64,000 nt of DNA from Mangifera indica (GCF_011075055.1 NC_058140.1:8986988-9050987), one strand, 5' to 3'. Counted from the stretch's first letter, positions 50,020 through 64,000 are shown. Made by a program: numbers and translations. Notes: generated by a model from the letters alone, not told the origin.

Positions 50020-50560
50020 GCACCATGGCACAACATCAGGGCACCATGCATGTTGGCACACACCTTCTGTGCCACTGCCCAGGCACCATGTGCAGCAGCC
50101 ATGGCACGGCATCAAGCCACCATGAAGGCACACCGTGGCACCACCATGGGGGCGGCTGGCGGTGGTCATGGTGGCGGCAGGTGGTCGTGGCCGTGGTGGT
50201 GGATGGTTGGCCATGTGGCGGTGGCAGCAGCAGGTGGTGGCTGTCGTGGTGGCCGCAAGGTGGTGGGTGCGTGGCGGCAGGTGGTCATGGCCGTGGTGGT
50301 GGAAGGTTGGTCATGTGGGTGGTGGCAGCACATGGCGGTGGAGGGTTGGCCATGTGGGCGGCGGTGGGTGTGTGGCGGAAGGGTGGCGGGTGCGTGGCGG
50401 GAGGTGGCCGTGGTGGCCGTGGTGGTGGAAGGTGGTGGCGGTGGAACGTTGGCCATGGTGGTTGTGGTGGGTGCGTGGCGGGAGGTGGTGGCGAGCAGGG
50501 TGTTCCTGCACGTGGGTGCTTGGGTGCTGGATTTTCCCACCTTGTGAAGCAATCTTTAGC
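50020..50560. repeat. GC-rich minisatellite island (GTGGCGG / GGTGGTGG)
   Basis: In a very AT-rich window this block is strikingly G-rich on the + strand. From 50020 to 50160 GCACCATG-type motifs recur five times. From 50160 to 50500 GTGGCGG and GGTGGTGG cores recur, with a clear 100-bp repeat (GTGGCGGCAG at 50171 and again at 50271, followed by near-identical text). Open frames exist in several frames on both strands simply because stops are rare in such sequence. Confidence 0.85.
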
Positions 50561-50839
50561 GACCTTTGAAGAAATAAATTTGGGTGGTGCATTAAATGTA
50601 AAGACAATGGAGGGGTGGTGGAAATGCCTATGTAAACATTGCTTTCTACATTTGATACTTACACACCCTTCTCTCATTTTGATACAAGGAATCCTCATCT
50701 TTCACTTATTATTGAAAATTTCTCCTCCATTTCTTATACTTCATCTTTCTCTTTTCACGTTTCGATTCTTAGTTATTTAATAACTTTTACAACATGTTAT
50801 CGGCATCATCTACTCATGTGTCTCTTAATACCATTAAAA

Positions 50840-51410
50840 TTTAAATTATGTTGTTGTCATGTTTGTTAAATGTAAACATGGACATTATTGTCCAGTTTAC
50901 AAATTACAAACCGTAAATGTTTAAATTATATTGTTATCTCATTTGTGTGATGTAAATATAGATATTTCAATTATGATATTGTCATTTTTTCAAAATACGA
51001 ACCATAGATATTTCAATTATGTCATTGTTTCATTTGTATAATGTAAATATAGATATTTTAATTATGATATTGTCTTATTTACAAAATACAAACCATAAAT
51101 GTCTCTATTATTATTATTATTTTATTTTTTATTTTCCCATTTGCGAAAAGCAAATTATGATTCTTTATATTTATATAATTATTATCCTATTTAATTTTTA
51201 TTTTCTCGTTTGCAAAAAATAAATTATGATTATTTACTTTTATGTTATTATTATAATCTTAATTAATTTTTATCTTCCCATTTGCTAAAAATAAATTGTG
51301 GTTATTAACATTTAAGTTATTATTATTATTCTATTTAATTTTTATTTTTCCGTTTACAAAAAACAAATTGTGGTTATTTACATTTATATTATCTTTATAG
51401 TTATTTCACA
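50840..51410. repeat. Two AT-rich tandem arrays in the copia leader
   Basis: 50840-51105 repeats ATAGATATTTCAATTATG / TATTGTCTCATTTG-type units. 51110-51410 repeats a ~75-bp unit four times (TTTAATTTTTATTTTCCCAT, TTGCAAAAA, AAATTATGATTATTTAC). No coding frame. Confidence 0.7.
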
Positions 51411-52019
51411 CAAATTATAATTGTATCCTATATACAATCTAAAGTTTGCAAAATTTTAGAAAAATATGGATACAAAGTCTCAAACATCCTCAAAACTAAG
51501 GTTTTAAATGTTATAATTTAAAACTCAATGTTCTAAATATTAATTAAAAAACTAAAAGTTGTACAAATATGTGACAAATATGAATCTAAAGTTCTGACAC
51601 AATAATTTTTGTTTAATTTCATTATTTTCATATCATAATTATAACTGTATTTCAGTATCTCATTTTGATATTGCAATCTATATGGAACTCCCTGAAATAT
51701 TTAAATTGCATAAAACAAAAGGAGTCAATTCAAAAGGTATATACCCATTCAAGTTACAAAGATTATTACACAATTAAAATAATTTAAAAGAATGTGAAAC
51801 ATTTGACTCAATGAATACTTGATAAAAGAGAGTTATGTGAATAACTTTATATATTCATATGTTTTTATAAAAAGGTAATAATCGAGATTTGTTATTGTAA
51901 CAGTATATATTAATAATATGAATTTAATTAAGGCTCTTAAAGAGCTCTAAAAAACAGTTGAACACTTCAAAAAGAAAATTTAGATTAAGGATTTAAGATA
52001 AATAAAATATTGTCTTGAT

Positions 52020-52940
52020 CAATAGATTTAGCATAATTCAAATAGAATGTTTATTTGTCAATCAACGTATATTGAAAAATTGTTAAAATACTTTAATATG
52101 GATAAGATTTATCCTTTGAGCACCCTAATAGTTGTTTGGTATCTTGATCCAAAAAATGACTTATTTCATCCTAAAGAAGAAGATGAAAAATACTCAATTT
52201 TGAAATATTATATCTTAAAGTCATTGGTATCTTATTATGTTTGGTCAAATGTACTAGACTATATATATCCTTCAAAATAAATTTATTAACCCGATTTAGC
52301 TCTACACCAATTTGTTGCCACTGGAACAAAATCAAGTATATACTCTGTTACTTATATGAAACTAGAGATTTGAGATTATTTTATTCTATCAGTTTTCCTA
52401 AAAATCCTAGTTTGATTAGATATTTAAATATTGGTTAGGCCCACTCATAGATAAGATATGTTTACATATAATGACATAACAATATTAAGACATTCCACTA
52501 AACAAACTTTAGTTATAACATCTTTGAATTATTAAGAAATTTTAGCTTTCTGTAAAGTCAGTCAAGAATTCATAAATGGTTATAGTTTGTCATCCATCAC
52601 ATTCGAAATACATACAGTTTTCCTTCCACAACAAACACTTCTTCTATTATATAAAGATAATGTAGCTTGTATTACCCAAATTAGAGGATGATACATTAAA
52701 GGAGACAAAACCAAACGTCAAAGTTCTTTTACACTTATGAGTTCTAATAAAGTCAAAATATTGATGTCAAACAAATGTGATGTAATGATAGTCTTACAGA
52801 TTTATTCACCAAGACATTATCGACATAAAAAGGGCGAGTATTCATCAAAAGGGGAAAATTTTTTAAATGTATATTATATTGGACAAAATATGTACTATAT
52901 TGATAGTTTAAATATGTTCAACCCAATTTTACATAACATT
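52020..52940 (+). pseudogene. Copia reverse transcriptase / RNase H fragment
   Basis: Reads QSTYIEKLLKYFNMDKIYPL, then FHPKEEDEKYSILKY, LLTRFSSTPICCHWNKIKYI and, near 52700, a KTKHIS-like and DLFTKTL-like ending. These match the region linking copia reverse transcriptase and RNase H to the element's end. Frameshifts and stops interrupt it. Confidence 0.8.
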
Positions 52941-53172
52941 AAATAATTATATTTTTCTACTTTGGTATTTTATCCCATTGGGGTTTTTTCCACCCTTGAA
53001 GAAATAAATTTGCGTAGTGCATTCAATGTAAAGACAGTGGATAGGCGGTGAAAATACCTATATAAACACCCCCCTTTGCATTTGATACTTACACACCCTT
53101 CTCTCATTTAATACAAGGCATGCCCACCCTTCACTTATTATTGAAACTTTCTCATTTGTTTCTTATACTTCG

Positions 53173-53690
53173 CAGATTTAGTGATCGATCTCACAACTAT
53201 TGAACTAAATAAGTTAAGAGTTTAATCTTCATATGTCATTAAAAAAAACCTGAATCTATGTTCTCTTATATATAAAATGTCTTCTTTTGTCACTCAAACT
53301 ATCCATTAGAGGGAACATCACTCTTATTAGTCATTACTTATTATCAATTTATTACAAGTTTGTGCTTGGTAGCCATCTAATAAAATCGACCCTATGTGTT
53401 AGTTTGAGTGGTTTGAAGCGAAAAAGTCCTCTTGTGAAAAATCAAGGTTTAAATAATATGAGTTTCATTCCTTATGTGAAAATATTTTAGCCTAACTAGC
53501 TAAGATCTGAATAGTTAGACACAACATAATGAAACCCTAATTTATCCAATATAGTAATTATGAATCTAATTACTGTATATTAAAGGGTTTTTTTGCCTTG
53601 ACAAAATCGGGCAGGTTTATATAAATAAAAAAAGAAAAAAGAGCCATCTAATAAAATCTAGGGGCCTTTGGTAAGCGTCATAATGGAAGA
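53173..53690. other. Upstream flank of RPS6
   Basis: AT-rich, no gene. 53173-53240 loosely resembles 48490-48545 (a GTAATC-CTCACAACCACTAAACCAA type motif), suggesting a shared repeat. Confidence 0.4.
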
Positions 53691-53711
53691 TATAGACCGC
53701 CCAGTAGTGAA

Positions 53712-53725
53712 GGCCCATGAGCCCA
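53712..53725 (+). promoter_or_regulatory. Two site II elements of the RPS6 promoter
   Basis: GGCCCA (53712-53717) and AGCCCA (53720-53725) are TGGGCC and TGGGCT on the - strand. Paired TGGGCY sites bind TCP factors and are typical of plant ribosomal protein genes. Confidence 0.75.
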
Positions 53726-53735
53726 GAAATCCATC

Positions 53736-53743
53736 TATAAAAA
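53736..53743 (+). promoter_or_regulatory. Possible TATA box of RPS6
   Basis: TATAAAAA about 94 bases before the ATG, between the site II pair and the telo-box. Confidence 0.55.
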
Positions 53744-53753
53744 TTCATATCAA

Positions 53754-53762
53754 AAACCCTAA
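53754..53762 (+). promoter_or_regulatory. Telo-box of RPS6
   Basis: AAACCCTAA, the interstitial telomere-like motif common in promoters and leaders of plant translation genes. It works with site II elements to drive expression in dividing cells. Confidence 0.8.
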
Positions 53763-53836
53763 TTTTACTCTAGAGGTAGCGCTCGCTGCAGCACCACACC
53801 AATACCAACACCAAGAGCACATTGAGTTGATGCAAT

Positions 53837-56054
<2,218 letters not shown>

Positions 56055-56580
56055 ACCGATTTTATGCTTTCGGTGATCGTATATGTCACTATTCAGTTTT
56101 TGGTAGTTTTCCAGCTTGCTCTGAAAGTATTTTAGCAAATGTTGGCATTAATTTTATGTTTCAGAAGTCAAATGTTGGTTCAAATATTTTGTGCTTGCTA
56201 TTAGGTTAACCTCTAGTATACCACCTTTTGGTTTGGAGTTTAGTGCTTTGGGGGTACCTTTTGGTTCTACAAAATTGATATATCTGTTTTTGGTGACCAA
56301 CATTTGATCTGTTTGGATATGAGCCTTTGATTGCAATATTTAGCTTATGAATATGAAAGATGAATGTGAGGATTATGAATGATACCAACTCGACCTAATT
56401 CCGACAAAGACTGGGTGATTGGCTGTGTAGAGTAATGTTATGCCTCTAAAATTCTTGTTGAGATTAACTGATGTATATGTTGTGTGTTTGTTTACTACGT
56501 ATGTATGTATATTCTTGTATGGAGGCTTTGGTAGTAGTTATTTTTATCAATAAAATTATATGAATAAATAAGTTGTATGC
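56055..56580 (+). other. RPS6 3' untranslated region and flank
   Basis: AT-rich sequence after the stop. An AATAAA at 56549-56554 could be a distal polyadenylation signal; nearer T-rich and TTTTGTA-type signals may be used instead. Confidence 0.45.
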
Positions 56581-58740
56581 ACATATTTATACAAATCGGG
56601 ATAGATGATTGGTTTCTTGCAGAGGTGTCAATGAGCCGGCCCAGCTAAGTTAGCTCTGGCTCGGCCCATTAGGCTAATGAGTTGGGCCTGAAGCCCAAAC
56701 AGAAATAGGTTTTTGGGTTAGGTTGGCTCATTAATATATAAAAGTCTAAGGCTCGACTTATATAATAATGAGCCTTAAATCGGATTAGGCTTGAAGTTGG
56801 TCGAGCTGGGTTTTAAATAGGTAGGCTTGACCCATTTAATCAATATTTAAAAAAATTTATTTAAAATTTTTAAATACAAAATTATTTTTCAATTATTAAA
56901 ATCAATGATAGTATTTCGAATATTTTATTTATAATCTCTCATTTATGGTAGAGGAATGTTATGATTACATGATGAAAAATATTATAAATTGATAACATAA
57001 TATAAATAAATTAATTTACATATTGTATAAATTATAAAACATAAATAAATATATAATATGATAATATACAAATAAATTGAATTCATTTGATACTTAATCC
57101 ATTTGTAATATTTTGTAATGATAAAATAAAAATAAAATTATAAACATAAAAAATTATTATTTTTGAATTCAGATATTTTTTTAAAGAGAGTTGATGAAAG
57201 AAAATGAGATTGAAAATATAATGAAATAATTGAGATTGAGAGATTTGTAAATAAAAGTAAAAATGAAGAAAAATTAAATAGATTTATAAAGACAAAAAAA
57301 AATTAATTAATTAAATTTTTTTTTTAAAATAATTAAAGAGGCCAAGGTTTTTGCCACATGGCAGAAGGAAGCACACAAGGTAAAAATAAGAAAAAAAGAT
57401 TTATTTTTATTTTAAAATAGTATTGGGTCAAGTCAGATCAGTCTATAGACTTAATATTAAAGCTAGAGGTCTGACCCAATAAGCCCATGGGCCTAGTGCG
57501 GCACGTTACAGTATCATATCGAGTCTTTTTGTGTCGTGTTTTTTTTTTATGCTTCGTGTTTAGCCTCAATTTGATCTGGCTCAATTTACGCGTCTAGTTT
57601 TTTGTATAAGTTTTTATTCAGCTAATGGAGATGGATGAATAAGAATTTTTATGCTTTTAAAATAAATAATATCTACTGAAATAATTCCAGTGGAGGTTTC
57701 CATGAAATAAGCAGCTCAAGCAAGACGACTTCTGATTGTACCCACCCAAGCATAGGATTTTAGGGAGGAAAATCAAAATGAAAAAAAAAAAATGATAGAA
57801 GAAATATATCACGAAAATTTGAATGGAGGTTTATTTAAGTAAGAGATTCTTTTAGAATAAAAAAAGTAGGAAAGTTATAACTTCACTGGTAAAACTACGT
57901 ATAAACCATATGTATCAATTTGTATATAAAAGGTATTATATTACTATATAATTAAATAATTTTAAATTAAAAATAAAATAATATTCGATCATATGACGAT
58001 TTGTCATCGCCTTTAAAAGAATTAAAGCTATTACATTCTCGATTTCAAAGGATAAGTGCATAGGCAATGGATGAGCCATCTCTTCTTCACCATAGGAGTA
58101 TGATGTTAGAGTAAATGCTCTAAAGTCAATTGTCAAAGACTAATTTTTTACTTCCATCCAAATAATGTATCATCTTTAATTAATAATAAAGTTTTCAATT
58201 CGTCATTAATTATTGCATATATATATACACACACACGTATACTTAAATATTTATGATGAATGTCCTTAGATAAACGAGGTGATTAACATATAACTTAATT
58301 GTAATATGTTCTATCAAGAAGTGTATGCAGCCGTAGTATTATAAAAATCAAGAGCACAAATAAACCTAATTGAGTGGTAGCGAAAAATCTTTTTGATGTC
58401 ACCCTAGTGTAACACATAGGTGTAATTGATTACATGTTTACTAGATTGACATGTTAGAGGATTCCACATAGATCATAACCTTAGTGTTCTTGAAATAAAT
58501 CATTTAATAGATAGTAATGCATATAATCCTTAGGTTTGAGATCATTAAAATGATTTGTTTACCAATCAGTATAGTTTGACACTAACCTAACGTAACTTTT
58601 TTCTTAGGGTTATCAAAGCAGTAGTTCACTATCGAGAATTATAGTAAGGTGTGGTAGATCAAAAAATGATTTATCACTCCTAAGTATGGGAGAAGATTTT
58701 TTGTGTTGTTATTTAACAAATGACTACAATCAATTAAATA
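56581..58740. other. AT-rich intergenic DNA with possible transposon fragment
   Basis: 56625-56830 (GAGGTGTCAATGAGCCGGCC and repeated GGCCCA/GGGCTT motifs) looks like one end of a common plant non-autonomous DNA transposon. A mirrored motif set at about 57420-57560 (GACCCAATAAGCCCATGGGC) could be its other end, but exact inverted ends are not visible. No gene. Confidence 0.35.
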
Positions 58741-58749
58741 TGTGGTTAC

Positions 58750-60060
58750 AATGGGATTAAGGTCGATGCCCGAATCAAATAATACCTAGTGTTGCTTCAA
58801 AAGTCAAATCATGAAGTCAAGGAAATTAAGGTAGACATTATTGATGTGTGTCAGTCTTGATGAGATACTAATATGATGAAAAGATTGATTGCATAATAAT
58901 TATGCCATTGAAAGGTGTAATCATTTTAATATTAATTTTTATTTAGTGAGGTGACCATAATGTCTTATTAGAAACTATTTATAGTTCATAAATAAAAATA
59001 TGATTAATTGTAGATTAATCGAGATTTTATTCACTAGTAACTTACGAGAGAATCTATGGGTCAAACACAATAATAAATTGTTTGTTATGACTCATGAGGT
59101 TAGCATTTATTACATAAAGAGTGAGTCATCTCGGGTTTTTCTTGAATGTGGTGAATTTAGGTATATGTTGATGTGTCATAATATTTGGGAAAAAATATTA
59201 GACATATTGTTAAGTCTAACTGAAAGAATTCAAAAGTTTAAGGGCCAAAATGCAAGTACCCAAATGTTAAGGGTGGAATCGAAATGATTTTATAGCATCC
59301 AAAAACATATAAAAAACGGAAAATTATAAATTTCTAGATTAAAACCTCATTGCCCTTGGATCAAGGGTATTATTATACGTATGATTTAAGGAGAGATTAC
59401 GTAATACCTATATTGAAAGACTTCATCAGGTTGACACATAATTGAAGGAGAGATTACGTGATACTTATACTTATCCAATTTTGCTTCCTAAGTCAAAATA
59501 ACAAGGCCCTACTCCAATAATATCTAGGATTAGGTTGGATCAAGTCCAATAATAAATGATCATTACTTTGGAAGTTAAATTATAAGGGCAAGAGGATTTA
59601 AGATTGACACTAATTCTGAGTCTTAACCTTAATGAGATATTAGTTAATAAAAAGATTCAATTGTATAGTAATAGTACTATTAAAAGGCAAAATTCATTTT
59701 ACGATAAGTCTCTATTATTTAGGTAGACATATGGTTTTGTTAAAGGTCGTTTATGGTTTATGAACAAAAGGATGGTTAGTTGTAGGTTAATCGTAAATCT
59801 ATTCATTACTAATATAATAAACCCCTTATGGGCCACACATGATTGAAGGTTATTTGTCAAGATTAAAAGTTTTGTGTTGTTATAAATAAAGTGAATCACA
59901 TCTTGTATGATATGATGTTGACCTCTATTAATGGGTGTTACATGTTCATTTCCTCATGAATGGATTTAGAACACATTATTGGATCTAGTTGTAAGAAATT
60001 ATGATATAAGGCCAAATGGTAATAACTTAAAAGTTAGGGGCTGAAAGAAATTGACCTATA
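58750..60060. repeat. Diverged tandem duplication of ~770 bp
   Basis: 58750-59290 and 59527-60060 share the same order of motifs. Examples: GAGATACTAATATGATGAAA / GAGATATTAGTTAATAAAAA, then TGATTAATTGTAGATTAATC / TGGTTAGTTGTAGGTTAATC, then AAGGGCCAAAATG / AAGGCCAAATGG. It could be two LTRs or LTR pieces of an old element. No coding frame. Confidence 0.6.
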
Positions 60061-60829
60061 GTTGACAAACTAAATTTTTCATATAAATCAAATTTTTGTT
60101 ATTAAACTAAAATGCCTAACCAACCAAGTGATTGAAAGAAATAATATTCTCTCTAACTTTTCATCAAATTCATTCAACCTAGGCAACAAACTATCATTTG
60201 TGCAAACCCCATTCAACTTTACTATTGTTTGTGGAGTCTTGGCACCTATGTATGGATGAATAGGAGCCTCGTTATTTTGTGGAGAAAGTGTGAATTTATT
60301 TGGGAAAGATCTCAAAGAGGCAGGGCCTCCAATCAAAGGTTTGTCCTAAATCTTTTTCATTTTAAGGTTTCTTTATTTAATCTTTCATCCTAATCAATAA
60401 GAATTCGGAATTTATAATATTATAGCCCTTTATTCTATTGTAATTTTTGTCATTTGGGCTTATGGGATTCCTACACTAACTTATGAAGGTGTCAACATAT
60501 CCATGTATGTGCTCCCTAAACATTGCAAAAGTATGATGCAAACCCTCAAAAGGTGGTAGGCTCATACTGTTGTTGATGGAGCAAGGTCTGTCTTAACCTT
60601 GTATGTGGGTGGTAAATCATTATCACCAATAGAAAGACCCGTATTCAGAGATGATGGTAAAGATGTCAAATGGGCCTTGACCATGCCCATTTAGTTTATG
60701 GTGCATGTGTACCACTGTTTGCCCTTGTCTAACAAAGTAGCTGCCAACAAAAAGTTAACATTTTTTTGTTCATAGTTATCCATTAGTTAAAATTTTAATA
60801 TTGACCTATAAAATAAAAATAAATTACTC

Positions 60830-62230
60830 ATGTGGAGTCATTTATGACATCTTCTTTGAATATGATGTTGACATCATCCCAATCTAGAACATCTTTAGTG
60901 TGCCACTTTAACATTTAAGGTATCACCATAAGCAACCTCATTTTTGCCAAGTCTTCCAAGGATTCAGTTGTCTTGTAAGTCCAATCCTACAATAAAAAAA
61001 TATTGTTAATAAGAGAAACTTAACATATTATTACATAAATATACATTAACAGAAATAAACAACACAATTACTTGGAAGGTTAGTGAAAACCCTATTAAAC
61101 TATACGAATGCATGAGGGGGATCTTCCTTTGGATAGGTTTTACCTTCTTGAACAAACAACTAACTGAATCATTGACGGATTTATATATCATTTTCCATAC
61201 TCGTACACCTAGCAAGTAGAAGTTAAATTGTTACATCCCCCTTCAAAAGGTTTTACCCTCCAAAAAGAAGTATGACTAATATTGATTATAAGAGCAATCT
61301 TTTAAATAAAAATGAAAACAATAAATTAAATTTATTAATAAAAAGACCAAAATACCATTTTTTTAAACACTGCAGAAAACGTTCAAAAAATGTCTCTATT
61401 ACAAATAAATGAAACACTCACAATTCATTGTAAATCATCAAATATAAAATATGTTGAAAAACATGAAATAGATAAAAATATAAATTGATATAAACACCCT
61501 CAGCTACCCACACCCATCAAAACCTTACACTACATGCATCACTCAGTCTTATTTCTTGCAAAACAAACAAAATAGAAAAATGTCAGTGATAAACACTTAG
61601 TTTGTAATAACATGAAATAAACTTTTATAGTTCCTATTTTGTCTTTAGCCTCGATCCACGATCTACAAAGTCAACATTTATAATTACAAATAAATATTTT
61701 ACCCTCAATGATACATGTGGGTCTTACATAAATCTATGTGATCGATGAGTTGTAGCACCTCCTTAGTAATCATCCCATGGTTATCTATACCCAATAATTT
61801 GATGTGTATGAAATAAATAAAGTCATTTTAATAGTGTCGATATAATTGACTGATGCATTATTATTGAAATATGTTTTCCATATCTTTTGTCGGCTAAAGC
61901 AAAAGGATAATGTTGCATCTCGATTTGATGGTTGAATTAAAGTCCCATCATAAGGACAACTTGTATGGTTTGAATTTGACATCAACCTGGTTCAATCTAA
62001 ACCAAAACTTCTAACTAGAGTTTTTCTTGACAATCTCTCTCAACCAATCGGAATATACTACTACATTATTGAATTGGGTCTCGAATAAATCTAAAAACTT
62101 TATAAAACACATAATTTTGAAAAGTTTCTTCTACACATTTGTCAAGGTCAATCAAATCTTAACCATCACATCACGATGGCCCTTTGTCATCACTTGCACT
62201 TTAAACTAATGCAATGCTAGAAATCTCTTA
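60830..62230 (-). pseudogene. Second DUF1985-domain transposon gene fragment
   Basis: On the - strand, about 62170-61980 reads VYSDWLREIV and FWFRLNQVDVKFKPYKLSL; about 61790-61760 reads ITKEVLQLIDHID; about 61215-61070 reads GVRVWKMIYKSVNDSVSCLF and LMHSYSLIGFSLTFQ. This is the DUF1985 order also seen at 8770-8060, where FWFRINKVDVRFSQFEF and YPWGVSVYEMMFKL occur. Frames are broken. No Ulp1 protease part was recognised downstream (60060-60830), where only an 82-codon frame at 60336-60088 is open. Confidence 0.65.
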
Positions 62231-62529
62231 ATTCCAATGAGTAATTCATGTTTTCTTTTATGATTGGAAGCTACATTATATACCAAAAATATAATAAATC
62301 GATTAAAAAAGGACCAAAAATTTGAAAAAAAAATTACAAAATACTTATGCGAAAAATATTAATTACCCTCAAACAGAAAAACATCAATAACCCCTTATAA
62401 AAGAAAATATAAAAAAAGTCCCACCATGCACATCATACATACGTGTAATTACATGTTGAAAAAAATCACTAACCTTTAATATGTGTATTACCCATACTTG
62501 AAAAATATAAAATAATAATTATAATTAAA

Positions 62530-63600
62530 GGGTGCGTGCATGCATAAAGGCATGTGTGAAATCTTAAAATGGTGCATCAGCTTCTAAAAAGGGTTCATGA
62601 AAGGGTACAATAATGCTGAAAGGGTGCGTGAAAGGGTGCAGCAACGCTAAAGGGGTGTGTCAAAAAGTGCGGCAATGCTAAAGGGGTGCATCAAAGGGTG
62701 TGTGTTTTTTCGAAAGGGTGCATTTTTCTGAAAGGATGCGAAAATGTATGAAAGTGTAAAAGGGTGAGTGAAAATGTGAAGGAGTGCGTAAAACTATGAA
62801 GGGGTGTGTAAAAATGTGAAGGGGTACTTAAAAATGTGAAAGGGTGTGTGAAACAGGTACATAAAAATACAAACGGATACGTGAAAATACAAACGGGTGC
62901 ATAAGAATACAAACAGGTGCATAAAAATACAAACGGGTGCATAAAAATACAAATGAGGGGGGCGTAAAAATACAAACGGTTGTGTAAAAATATAAAATAG
63001 GTACGTGAAAATACAAATGGGTGCGTGAAAATATAAATAGATACGTAAAAATACAAACGGGTGTGTCAAAATACAAACGGGTGCATTAAAATATAAACGG
63101 GTACGTGAAAATATAAAAATAGTGTGTAAAATATAAAAGGGGTGCGTAGATTATAAAAAGATGTGTGAGAATATAAAAAATATATATTATATTATATTAA
63201 TAATATAATATAATATATATTATATTATATAATAATAATAATTATTATTATTATTATGCACCTCTTCATAGTTTTACGCACCCCTTCAGAGGTTAACGCA
63301 CCCCTTTCAGAAGCTGACACACTCTTTTAAGATTTCACAAACCCTTTTTTGCATGCACACACCCCTTAAGAGAATGACACACCATTTTACGATTTCACGC
63401 ATCCCTTTGGAGTTGACGCACCCCTTCAAAGTTGATGCACCTTTTTACGATTTTACACATCCCTTTACGATTTCACGCATCCTTTTCATATTTTCATGCA
63501 CCCCTTCAGAGTTTCATGCGCCCCTTCGCATTTTCACGCACCTTTTACATTTTCGCACATTTTTGCATCAGCTCAAAAAAACACACCGTTTTATGGTCAT
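62530..63600. repeat. Inverted minisatellite around an AT palindrome
   Basis: Left part (62530-63175) is made of ~19-20-bp units of the type GGGTGCGTGAAAATACAAAC, GGGGTGTGTAAAAATGTGAA. Right part (63258-63600) carries the same units in reverse orientation (CGCACCCCTTC...). Between them, 63178-63257 is an AT palindrome. Specific non-repeat words pair across the centre: GTGAAATCTTAAAA then TCAGCTTCT at 62556-62590 has its complement at 63300-63340. Confidence 0.85.
63178..63257. repeat. AT-rich palindrome at the centre of the inverted minisatellite
   Basis: TATTATATTATATTA meets its near-exact complement, followed by an (AAT)n/(ATT)n palindrome. Able to form a long cruciform. Confidence 0.85.
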
Positions 63601-64000
63601 CATTTTGTAAAGGTATAAAAGTATATAAATATAAATTATTATATCCTAAATTAATTTATTTTTCATCTGTAAATCTTATTTATTACGGAAAAATTAAGCT
63701 TAATCCGTATACTCTGAAATATAAAAGTTTAATATGTGAAAACTGCTATAAATGAAAAGAAATAAGATGAAAGGTATTTTTGGAATAAAAAATTTCATTT
63801 ACTTAAAAAGGTAAAAGTTGATAAATCTTGCCAAAAAAGGTTTAGACGGCAAATTCGGTGCCAATTTTAATTAATTTCCCGGTAAATTATGGTTAAATTT
63901 ATATATTAAAGAAACGCATGTTAATATTTAGACTTAATAGTTCGTATCATGTCAATTTAAGTTTTATATCATAGATCTTTAACTCTAATTTGATCCGATT
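63601..64000. other. No feature seen
   Basis: AT-rich sequence without a recognisable gene or repeat. Confidence 0.5.

Larger units (their letters stand above)
50000..53172 (+). mobile_element. Decayed Ty1/copia element with short shared LTR segment
   Basis: A segment of about 180 bp at 50560-50735 (TTTGAAGAAATAAATTTG ... TTCTTATACTTC) recurs at 52993-53172 in the same direction, as expected of LTRs. The 5' copy continues to TTTTACAACA at 50795, followed by TGTTATCGGCATCAT, a likely primer-site region. Between them, 52020-52930 holds copia reverse transcriptase/RNase H pieces. The outer ends are not resolved: the 3' LTR seems cut at about 53172 and the 5' LTR carries a GC-rich array. Confidence 0.65.

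Noticed and set aside
50011..50780. Long open frames on both strands (Gly/Trp/Val-rich and Pro/His-rich proteins up to 263 codons)
   Set aside because: They arise in several frames at once because the GC-rich repeat has few stops. There is no recognisable domain, and they overlap each other.
62691..63755. Repetitive Phe/Tyr-rich open frames resembling a repeat membrane protein
   Set aside because: They are translations of the inverted ~20-bp minisatellite. Overlapping versions exist in three frames and switch strand at the centre.

Overview
The window is nuclear DNA of a flowering plant, most likely a eudicot. The evidence is spliced genes with GT-AG introns, a chloroplast-targeted phylloquinone enzyme, a class III peroxidase, a plant-type ribosomal protein gene with telo-box and site II promoter elements, and a dense load of plant LTR retrotransposons and Mutator-type DNA transposons in AT-rich sequence. 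I cannot name the species.

Two host genes look intact. Both are on the + strand and both were assembled exon by exon with continuous reading frame. ABC4/MenA (32.9-45.3 kb, 11 coding exons, 408 aa) encodes the chloroplast prenyltransferase of phylloquinone synthesis. Its 7.9-kb second intron is filled with transposon debris. RPS6 (53.8-56.1 kb, 6 exons, 249 aa) encodes small-subunit ribosomal protein eS6. A third host gene, a class III peroxidase on the - strand (12.6-21.9 kb), is broken. It has a premature stop, a TRIM retroelement inside its last exon, a 7.5-kb Ty1/copia element inside its last intron, and substitutions at key residues.

Layout: 0-2.1 kb, no gene. 2.1-8.8 kb, remains of a Mutator-like element with a mudrA-type transposase (+) converging on a DUF1985/Ulp1-type cysteine protease gene (-). 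8.8-10.3 kb, a degenerate ~60-bp minisatellite. 10.3-12.5 kb, no gene. 12.6-21.9 kb, the peroxidase pseudogene with its nested elements. 21.9-26.4 kb, intergenic with microsatellites. 26.5-32.1 kb, a full-length but decayed Ty3/gypsy chromovirus with an intact target-site duplication. 32.7-45.3 kb, ABC4. 46.3-48.3 kb, a truncated copia element (-). 50.0-53.2 kb, a decayed copia element containing a GC-rich minisatellite island. 53.7-56.6 kb, RPS6. 56.6-60.8 kb, AT-rich DNA with a diverged ~770-bp duplication. 60.8-62.2 kb, a second DUF1985 fragment (-). 62.5-63.6 kb, a large inverted minisatellite around an AT palindrome.

I do not see an obviously new biological system. The most interesting structures are the two DUF1985 fragments, each with a degenerate minisatellite on its 5' side, the inverted minisatellite near the right end, the GC-rich island, and the nested insertions whose empty sites restore reading frames.
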